Assembly: GCA_015061285.1 (NCBI GenBank)
Contig: SUWW01000012.1
Coordinates: 85,024-149,023, forward strand
Source of the DNA: Bacteroidales bacterium
GTDB lineage: Bacteria; Bacteroidota; Bacteroidia; Bacteroidales; Marinilabiliaceae
Direction: 5' to 3'
Length of the DNA: 64,000 nucleotides
Below, piece by piece: positions 35,636 through 43,670 of the stretch (positions are counted from its first letter, which is position 1; every line of letters begins with the position of its first letter). Made by a program: the position numbers and the translations under genes. Below the pieces are notes generated by a model. That model was not told where the DNA came from. It worked only from the letters and a program-made list of their open reading frames with translations, and did not search any database.

Positions 35636-36922
35636 ATGACATTCAGGAAATACATAGTAGCATTAATATCGGTTGTGGCAGCCTCTTCGTGTAGCGACGA
35701 TGCCACAGAGTTGTCCGTTATGAACAACGTAGATACGAGTGGAATAATAATAAATGCCGACATAACAGGCATTCAATACCAATCGATAACACTAAAATTT
35801 GTCAATCTATCGTCGAATGAAGTGACGGAGGCCGACTATTTTGGCTCGTTCGACCTCGTTGGTGGTATCTACGATGTGGAAGTTACAGCTGTAGCTTCTA
35901 TAAATACGTTGAACTACACTTTCTTTGGCAAGACGAGTTCTGTAGTTATTACCAATGCCAAACCTCAGTTCGCTGTCAGTGTGTATGCTCGTAATGTATC
36001 TTCGCCCGATTTTGTTATAGAGGAGATATTCTTCACTGGTACGCTCTATCCTACAGGTTCGCAATATAATGGCGATAACTATATCAAGATATTCAACAAT
36101 ACCGATCATACGCTCTATGCCGACGGATTGGGAATAGTAGAATCGAAATTTACCTCTACACAGAAATACGACTACACGCCCGACATACGCCAAGACACTA
36201 TGGCTGTGCAGGCATTGTATGTGATCCCCGGTGGAGGGACGGATTATCCAGTGGAGCCAGGCAAAAGCCTCATCATTTGCGACATCGGCATCGATCATAA
36301 AGTGACAAACGCCAATTCGTTTGACCTTAGCATGGCAGATTTTGAATGGTACGACGTCTCTACAGTGGCTTCGGTGACAGATATTGATGGCGAAGGCGTG
36401 TCAAATCTCGATAAATGGTATTGCTATACGGCAAGCATCTTCTCGTTCCACAATCGAGGATTCAAATCATACGCTATAGTGCGTATTCCAAGTGAGGTGA
36501 GCAAACAACAATACTTGAACGATTTCTATTATTCTTATACTTACGGCGTGGTTACTGACTATGGCGTATTGCAGCACTCCAACTACGCCTACAAGATGCC
36601 CAATGCATGGATAGTAGATGGTGTGAATTGTAGCGTCGAGTCAAACAGAACGTGGGATATATTGCCAGCCAATATCGATGCCGGTTGGACGCACTGCGGC
36701 GAAGTGGACGGCGACAAGAATCGCTACTTCAAGAGTGTGCGTCGCAAATTGCTTACTACTATTGATGGCCGACGTGTGCTGCAAGACACCAACAACTCAT
36801 CGGACGATTTCAATACAGAGTGCATACCATCGCTCATCGAAGAACAACACACGGCAATAAACGCACAAGGCGATTGCGCACAAACAATAACCATTGACGG
36901 CGTAACTAAAGTTGACGATTAA
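35636..36922 (+). CDS. DUF4876 surface lipoprotein
   Basis: 428 residues. Lipoprotein signal with Cys19 in AASSCSDDA; the acidic residues just after the cysteine resemble the Bacteroidota surface-export signal. A DUF4876 protein: FVIEEIFFTGTLYPTGSQYNGDNYIKIFNNTD is the family hallmark. It contains a beta-sandwich part then a long region with aromatic residues. It sits between a TonB receptor and a DUF6850 barrel, so it is probably the surface-exposed capture partner of that receptor, comparable in position to SusD (inference). Confidence 0.85.
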   Translation: MTFRKYIVALISVVAASSCSDDATELSVMNNVDTSGIIINADITGIQYQSITLKFVNLSSNEVTEADYFGSFDLVGGIYDVEVTAVASINTLNYTFFGKTSSVVITNAKPQFAVSVYARNVSSPDFVIEEIFFTGTLYPTGSQYNGDNYIKIFNNTDHTLYADGLGIVESKFTSTQKYDYTPDIRQDTMAVQALYVIPGGGTDYPVEPGKSLIICDIGIDHKVTNANSFDLSMADFEWYDVSTVASVTDIDGEGVSNLDKWYCYTASIFSFHNRGFKSYAIVRIPSEVSKQQYLNDFYYSYTYGVVTDYGVLQHSNYAYKMPNAWIVDGVNCSVESNRTWDILPANIDAGWTHCGEVDGDKNRYFKSVRRKLLTTIDGRRVLQDTNNSSDDFNTECIPSLIEEQHTAINAQGDCAQTITIDGVTKVDD

Positions 36923-36927
36923 GACGG

Positions 36928-38460
36928 ATGAAGAACCTTTTGTACATATTGCCGCTCGTTTCGTTGGTTGTGAATACGTATGCTCAATCAGATTCACATG
37001 CTTATGCCACGTTGGATAGCATAGTTTGTAGCGCCGACTTTCATTTGCATAATACTCCTGATTATATATATGCCAATCCAGCTGCACGTCACAATGTTTA
37101 TAATGGCTCGCAAACGTCGATAGCCGTTAGTTACAAACACCGCAGTGAAGACAATGCTATAATAGCTCAAATGGGCAATGGCGACCAAATGGGAGTGGTG
37201 AATATAGAGTCGGTTTCGAATAGAAGCAATTCGGCGTTGTGGGGTAAGGCTCGTTTTGCAATGGGGCGTCGCACCAATGTCGGCTATTGTGAGACCTCTG
37301 ATTTCTTGCTGCTTTTTCCCTATGTAATGGGCGATACTGTGGGTGGCGATTTGACTTCGCAAACATATCTGTTTGGTGCCGGACTTATGCACGCTGTTGG
37401 GGAATCGCCAATAGCCTTGGGAATAGATGCTAACTATCGCGCGTGCCTCGAATATCGAGAAGTTGACCCGCGTCCGCGAAATACAATTTCGGAGCTAAAA
37501 CTTAGTTTTGGCGCTTCGTATAACAGCAACAAAAAATTATTGGCTATTCACTCCGATTTTATGCGTTACAAGCAGACCAACGAGGTGAAATTTTTCAGCG
37601 AACTTGGCAATCCTATAACTTACCACTACACCGGTGTTGGCACCGATTATTATCGTTTCCGTGGTAACAACACTTCGGCTTATTACAATGGCTATGGCTT
37701 TGGTGGTGGCATAGGAGTCAAGCAAAACACAATTGGCCTGTCTGCATCTGCTGACTATCACTATTCCTCGTTCGAAAAAATTCTCTCGACGCTCAACGAT
37801 TTGCCGCTTACTCGCAGCATCCGTCACCTCTTCAATGCGCAAATTGGCTACGTGAACACCTCGAGCGACATTCATAATATTCATCTTAGTTCTATTTATA
37901 TCACTGCAAGCGCCGATAATAAATTAGGCCACGAAAACATCTTTGGCGATGCTGCCAACAATGTATATGCTGAAATTGGCTACGTTGAGCAGTATAAATA
38001 CAAGAAGCGCAATGTGAGTGCAACCTGTGTGGTCAACAAAACTTTTAGCCATAACAGCCTCACACTCCGCGCCGACGCAGGAACTATGTGCGAAAAACAT
38101 ACATACGCAATGCCTCGTGGCGAACTCTCGTTTTCGCAAGCTCAAATAGGTGCGCGCATCGAAGATCTTATTTCTACTAATAGATATTCTCTGTTTCTTG
38201 CTGCCTCAGCCTCGCACAACGTAGCCATTTCGTCGGAAATAAATCTTGCGAGTGTCAATATTACAGATGCTTCTCCTATGGCTTATTATATATATATGAG
38301 CCACAGCAGCACTCAACTGGCCATGAAAGCACGTTTGCAAATACCTACCAACATCAAACATGGTATTAACTTTTTTGTAAATGCCGACGCCTCTCTCACC
38401 AATTTCTACGACAGCAATAAAAGATCAACTCTAACGTTGTCTTTGGGCGCGTTGTTTTAG
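36928..38460 (+). CDS. DUF6850-family outer-membrane beta-barrel protein
   Basis: 510 residues with a signal peptide (MKNLLYILPLVSLVVNTYAQ) and many alternating amphipathic strands, ending LTLSLGALF with a C-terminal aromatic, as in outer-membrane barrels. It starts 5 bp after the DUF4876 gene and is assigned to DUF6850 by that context and by its overall look. Function unknown. Confidence 0.75.
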   Translation: MKNLLYILPLVSLVVNTYAQSDSHAYATLDSIVCSADFHLHNTPDYIYANPAARHNVYNGSQTSIAVSYKHRSEDNAIIAQMGNGDQMGVVNIESVSNRSNSALWGKARFAMGRRTNVGYCETSDFLLLFPYVMGDTVGGDLTSQTYLFGAGLMHAVGESPIALGIDANYRACLEYREVDPRPRNTISELKLSFGASYNSNKKLLAIHSDFMRYKQTNEVKFFSELGNPITYHYTGVGTDYYRFRGNNTSAYYNGYGFGGGIGVKQNTIGLSASADYHYSSFEKILSTLNDLPLTRSIRHLFNAQIGYVNTSSDIHNIHLSSIYITASADNKLGHENIFGDAANNVYAEIGYVEQYKYKKRNVSATCVVNKTFSHNSLTLRADAGTMCEKHTYAMPRGELSFSQAQIGARIEDLISTNRYSLFLAASASHNVAISSEINLASVNITDASPMAYYIYMSHSSTQLAMKARLQIPTNIKHGINFFVNADASLTNFYDSNKRSTLTLSLGALF

Positions 38461-38498
38461 ATATGTGTATATATACTTACAATCGGCAATACAACCAT

Positions 38499-38538
38499 AA
38501 AAAATAAGCGAGGCTGCTTCTTTGAGGCAACCTCGCTT
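38499..38538 (-). terminator. Terminator after the DASS transporter gene
   Basis: 12-bp stem AAGCGAGGCTGC (38506-38517) with GCAACCTCGCTT (38527-38538), one G-U pair; the minus strand continues ATTTTTTA. It may also end the converging DUF6850 operon. Confidence 0.75.
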
Positions 38539-38573
38539 GATATTGTTACGTCTACTCACGCAACTCGCTACTT

Positions 38574-40022
38574 CTACATGACGAAGATGATAGCTAAGTA
38601 GCCGATGATGCCGCAGACGATACCTATTATCAAGCCTGCTTTGAGCATATCGTTTTGTTTTATGTAGCCCGTAGAGTGAGCTATTGCGTTAGGTGGTGTA
38701 GAAATAGGCATTGTCATAGCCAACGAAGCCGCAAGAGCTACACCTAAGAGCAGTGTGCGCACTCCGCCAACAGATTCGAGAGAGTCGCCCATGCCTAACC
38801 CAACAGAACAGAGAATTGGCACAAGAAGAGCTGCTGTAGCCGAGTTGGAGATGAAGTTAGAAAGCAACCAGCAAATCAAACCCGAACTAACGAGAACGAG
38901 AATTGGCGACCAACTGCTAAATGGTATCGACGATACGAGGTGTGCTGCAAGTCCTGTCTCTTGAAAACCTAAACCAAGAGCAAAACCACCAGCCACCATA
39001 AACAGAACACTCCAGTTGATTTGAGCCAAGTCGTCTTTTGATATTACACCAGTGACGCAGAGTATTGCCACTGGAAGCATGGCCGCTGCATTGGCGTTGA
39101 TGCCGTTAATCTTGCCAGTAAACCAAACGAGCACAGTAAGTATGAAAGTGGCAGCCACTATGTAGGTTTCGCGCGAACGTTTGAATTCGCCGTCAATCTT
39201 CAGGTCGATTTTCTTCTGCTTGAATGGGAATAGCCACATAAGTACACCCCACGAAATAAGTAAGAATAGAAGTGTGAGAGGAGCCATTGTCATAGTCCAA
39301 TCTTCAAACGAGATGTCGAGATTCAGGCCAGAAGGATCGTTGATGTATTTCAATGCTATGCCGTTGGGAGGTGTGCCAATAGGAGTGGCAATACCGCCAA
39401 TGTTAGCGCCTACAGGAATTGCCATAGCCAAAGCAACTCGACCTTTGCCATCGGGAGGCAAAACGTTGAGCACAGGGCCAAGAAAAGCAAGCATCATAGC
39501 TGCAGTAGCTGTGTTGGAGATGAATGCCGAAAAGACGGCTGTGACTAATATGAAGCCGAGCAATACGAATTCAGATCGTTTGCCAAATGGTGTCAGAAGC
39601 ACTCGAGCCATAAACACATCGAGACCTGTTTTGGTTACGGCTATTGCTAGAACGAAACCTCCTAAAAACAGGATCACAATAGGGTCGGCTATGGTGGCAA
39701 GAATCTGTTTATGGTTTACAAGTGTGCCAAGGTTTTCGGCGGGAATGCCGCTTACAAGAGGCGAAAAACTACTGTCGCTCACCATAATCACCATCACCAT
39801 AATTACGAGTAGCGATGTACACCATGTCGGTATGGCTTCAGTTAACCATAGCAAGGCGGCTGTAATAAATATTGCAACCATGCGCTGCTCAACAATAGTC
39901 AGCCCTGGCAATCCATAAGATTCGGGCGGCAAGAATATAAACAAACAGAATGCTATCGCCGATAGTATAACGCCGATGACGCTCTTCATGTTGTTTGCTA
40001 AGAAGTCTTTTGTCTTTGTCAT
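38574..40022 (-). CDS. DASS/SLC13-family anion-sodium symporter
   Basis: 482 residues from ATG 40022 (MTKTKDFLANNMKSVIGVI); an ATG at 40043 is also possible. About 11-12 membrane helices. Both SNT-type motifs of the family are seen (ISNTATAAMMLAFLGPVL and FISNSATAALLVPIL), as is GANIGGIATPIGTPPNGIAL. It imports dicarboxylates or sulfate with sodium; which one cannot be decided. Single gene with its own terminator. Confidence 0.92.
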   Translation of the reverse strand: MTKTKDFLANNMKSVIGVILSAIAFCLFIFLPPESYGLPGLTIVEQRMVAIFITAALLWLTEAIPTWCTSLLVIMVMVIMVSDSSFSPLVSGIPAENLGTLVNHKQILATIADPIVILFLGGFVLAIAVTKTGLDVFMARVLLTPFGKRSEFVLLGFILVTAVFSAFISNTATAAMMLAFLGPVLNVLPPDGKGRVALAMAIPVGANIGGIATPIGTPPNGIALKYINDPSGLNLDISFEDWTMTMAPLTLLFLLISWGVLMWLFPFKQKKIDLKIDGEFKRSRETYIVAATFILTVLVWFTGKINGINANAAAMLPVAILCVTGVISKDDLAQINWSVLFMVAGGFALGLGFQETGLAAHLVSSIPFSSWSPILVLVSSGLICWLLSNFISNSATAALLVPILCSVGLGMGDSLESVGGVRTLLLGVALAASLAMTMPISTPPNAIAHSTGYIKQNDMLKAGLIIGIVCGIIGYLAIIFVM

Positions 40023-40163
40023 GTGTTTGTATTTCGTTTTCAATAATCTGTTTCAAAGTAAAAGCAAAATTTGCTAATAGTGAAATACTATTAACATTTA
40101 TAAAAAAGAATAAATAGGCGTGCTGTGGCTTGGCTTATTGGGTCGTTGCCGACTACATAACTA

Positions 40164-40212
40164 AAAAGAAAGCACCGAAAAGAGTTTACTGTCTGAAACT
40201 CAATTCGGTGCT
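40164..40212 (-). terminator. Terminator after the frameshifted TonB receptor
   Basis: Outer stem AGCACCGA (40171-40178) with TCGGTGCT (40205-40212) and inner stem GAGTTT/AAACTC (40182-40187, 40196-40201); on the minus strand TTTCTTTTTAG follows. Confidence 0.7.
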
Positions 40213-40248
40213 GTTGCTGTGTGGCTCGTTATGCGCCGTGGCTACAAG

Positions 40249-43200
40249 CTAAAATTTGAAGTTTATACCCACGGTGTATTGTCCGCCAATTTTGTCGCAG
40301 TATACAAATTCGCGTTTTTCGGAGTTGAAGAGGTTGTGGGCGTTTACGAATAGTTCTAAGTTTTGCTCAGGGCTATATCCCACTTTCATATTTACGGTGA
40401 AACGATTGTCGAGTTCGGTGCTACCATATTGGGTTTCGAACGTGCGTTTGCCAATAAAGTTGCCAAATGCCGAGATGTTGAGTTGTGGCAATGGCTTGAA
40501 TATAAGACCAACCATACCATAAGCAGTAGGAGTAGCTTTGTGCTTGTGCCCGTTGCTTGTTTTATATGGCTCGGCGTAGGAACTGCCGAAGTACATATTG
40601 TTGCCTTTCAATACCACGTTGTAGCGCAATCCGTAATATAAAGTCAGCGGATTTTGTACGCCATTGTAGGTTTCGTAGTTTACTCCAGCTTGATAGAGTT
40701 CGTTGAGAATAGTTTGCTGATCGGCTTCGCTCATGTTGTCCCAACCTACGCTTTGCTTGTAGCTATCAACAGATTCTTCGGCAATCATGTGATAGAGGAG
40801 GTTGATGGCCTCTTCGGTGGTGCTGCCGCCATAGTTAATCAGTGTATGTACGATATCGTTTACGATGTTGTCGTCGCCAAACAGATTTCGTTGTGCTGTG
40901 GTGTTGGCTATGGCTATTTGCGATTGATATTGCTCTGTCTGACTATTTTATAGTAGTTATCGATAGTGGTACGTTGAAGGTTGGCGTTGAGTTTAGCAAT
41001 GAGTTTTGGCGAAATAATCCAGTCTACATTGAAGCTCAATCCCATTTGGTTGACTTTGTATGGGAGATTCTCATAACGCGTATAGGTTCGAGTTTCGAGT
41101 GTCAAAGCGCTTGCGGCGCCTTTGCTCATTCCAGAAAGAGCAGCCTGAATGGCAGCCTCGGGAGTTCCTTGTTGTTTCATGCCATAGTATGCTCCCAGAA
41201 TTTGAGGTAGATATTCTGTCATCACGCCTTGAATTTGGCTCAATTCGGCAGCCATCATTGTCTCTTGGCTCATCATTGCTCCGTAGTCGGTTGAGCGAGA
41301 GTAGAAAACTTCGGCGTCAACCAAGATGCTCTCTATTGGTTTCCAGCGATAGCCGAGTTCCACGTTGTCTATTTTTACGAGGTTGGCATCGGCATTACCA
41401 ACATACACTTCGCGTTGAGGTTGCATGTTGGTTCTAAGCCATTGATGGTTGATGCTGGTGTTGATGAGGTTTGCTCCGCGATTGGCGCGACCATAAACCA
41501 CGCGAATGAAGTTGTTGTCGTTTATGCTGTAGTTGGCAGCAAATTGCCAAGAGTGGTTCCATTTGTCGGGCGTGTTGGTTTTGTCGGAGCGGAAAGCGCC
41601 AATGAGACGAACTCCGCCAATTTTGTAGTCGAGGCGTAGGCTCGGTGCTAAGGCATATAGCGTTTTCGATCCGTTGAGGAAGCCATAAAGGCGCGAGTGA
41701 TTGTCTTCGGGCACTGCTGCATCTTTTTCGTAGTGCCATGTGTAGTCGCCACTAACGGCATAATTAGCATCGTTGAACACAGGCAGATAGTCGGTGTATT
41801 TTGCCCATTGATAGTCGAGTGCTGGCTTGATAGACAAGTTGCCAAACTTGAATGAGTATTCTATATTTCCATTCATCATGTCGTGCCAAATCTTGTAGCC
41901 TGGCACGCCATAGGCATAATCTTGTGGACCAAATTCGTAGCCATAGTTTAGCGATATGCCATATATATTAGAGTTGAGATTTACATAACCATTCTTGCCA
42001 TTGCGCTCGTTGAAAGAAATGGCAGCTGCATTTATTGGCGTAGAGAGTGCTGTCGATTCTCCATATCCAAAAGTCAAATCGAGGTTTACGTTGTTGTTGG
42101 GCACAAACGAGAGATAGCCATTTATGCCAATGGTCTTGCGCGCAATGTTAGTGTTGTGAAACATGCTTGCCGTAGGAGTCTCGGGCTCAATTGAGTTGTA
42201 GGCTAAGTATACTACATCGCCTTCGGCTGCGTTGGTGACGCCAATTGTGCTGAGCGGCTTTGAAGTAGGCACGAACAGGCGAAGGTTGTCTATTTCGTTT
42301 GCCGTGAGCCAAGCTCCTTCGGGTATGTATGTAGCGCCATTGGCTAAGTCTATTTTTGTTCCGTTGGGATGCGTGAGATAGCCATTGGCAATGTTGCCGT
42401 ACAGATTGGCTTCTTTGGTGATGTCGGCATAATCGTCGCTTACAACGTATTGTTTAGTGTTTGGCATTGCGAATAGTTTGTCGGTGTTTCGACCTCTATT
42501 CTGTATGTTGAATGTCAGACCAGCCGAAAATTTTCCATCAAGCCACGAATTGCGTAGTGCCACATCGCCTACGAAGGTGTTGTTGTTGCCTATTTGCATG
42601 CTTCCCATCACTTTGGCTGACTCCGAATTTGGTTTCTCGGTTATGATATTTATAACACCATTTACGGCGTTTGCGCCATATAGAGCGCCACATGCTCCGC
42701 GAACCACTTCAATGCGCTGTATGTCTTCTATCGACACTGGAATCATCTCCATAGTTAGCGAACCCATCACGCTGTTGCGTATTTGTCGTCCGTCAACCAT
42801 TACGAGCGTGTTGGCGTTCTCGGAGTAGAGAAGTATGTTGTTGTCGGGAATGTTGCTGAGTCCGCGCATCTGTATGTCGTAGATGCCGTTTGATTTCTCG
42901 GTAACTATCATTCCTGGAATCAATCGAAACGCCTCTTCCAATGTGCTTATGCCGTATGATCGTAGTTCGGCTTTGGTGATAACGGTAGTAGACAGAGGCG
43001 ATACGAATGAGTCTTCCTCTTCTTTTGATGCTGAACTGACGTTTTTGTTCATGATAAGAGCAAAAAGTTCGTCAACACTTGAAACTCCAAGTGTTTCAAC
43101 AGCTTGCATTAGGTCTTCGAGCGGGAGTTCAGAGAGTTGCTCGATAGACATGGCCATGATTTGATCTTTCGTGAGAGTGCCACTGTTTTGTCCATAAATA

Positions 43201-43250
43201 GCCGTGCTAAACGCCCATAATAAGGCTGTTAATGTAGTAAATAGTCTCAT
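40249..43250 (-). pseudogene. TonB-dependent receptor with a one-base frameshift
   Basis: Paralogue of the intact receptor at 43671-46610. The main frame runs from ATG 43250 (signal MRLFTTLTALLWAFSTAIYGQ) to a stop at 40914, where the barrel is still incomplete. The remaining 225 or so codons, ending YTVGINFKF, continue in another frame from about 40946. Joining the frames at the AAAA run (40946-40949; one more A would restore TAT-AAA-AAT) gives an uninterrupted protein aligned with the paralogue. N-terminal helical segment with LEDLMQAVETLGVSSVDEL and NKNVSSASK, then plug (FRLIPGMIV; RIEVVRGACGALYGANAVNGVINI). The break is either a real mutation or a read/assembly error; no canonical slippery heptamer was seen. 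Confidence 0.85.
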
Positions 43251-43670
43251 TTCCAATTTGATAAAGTTGCTTATGTTATGTTGCTTATTTATGTGTTGGT
43301 GCTAACGATGTGTGTTATTCTCAATGCCCCTCGATTTGGAATGTTGTGGTGTGAATATTTATAACTAATAATCCTCGTCGTAAAAAATCTAAGCAAGCAT
43401 TTCCCTTTTTTACATCGTCTGCATTTTTGGGGCGCAAAATTAGTAAATATTTATTTCATTTGAAATAAAATGGTATTAGGCATCGTGCATAAATGGGTGA
43501 TAATTTGTTGGCTTTGAGTGTGTTTTTTTGTCCTATTATGTGTATGAAATGTTTAATAATGGTATATATATACAAAAAGCGCAGAGCTCCAAGCCCCGCG
43601 CCCTCGCCATGAAGAGTGGCTAATTTTGATGTTTTCGTTTCGTGGTTTTTTATTGCGTGTATCTTATATC
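43251..43670. other. Intergenic region between the paralogous receptors, with terminator
   Basis: About 420 AT-rich bases. At 43575-43601 a terminator for the upstream receptor: GCGCAGAGCT (43579-43588) pairs through G-U pairs with AGCCCCGCGC (43592-43601), followed on the minus strand by TTTTTGTATA. The rest must hold the promoter and leader of the frameshifted receptor; no clear box or RNA gene is seen. Confidence 0.6.

Noticed and set aside
32879..38460. SusC/SusD polysaccharide uptake pair
   Set aside because: The lipoprotein is DUF4876, not SusD, and no glycoside hydrolase is in the operon.
40930..40960. Programmed -1 frameshifting to join the two receptor halves
   Set aside because: The site ATAAAAT is not a standard slippery heptamer, no stem-loop was evident downstream, and the paralogue needs no frameshift.
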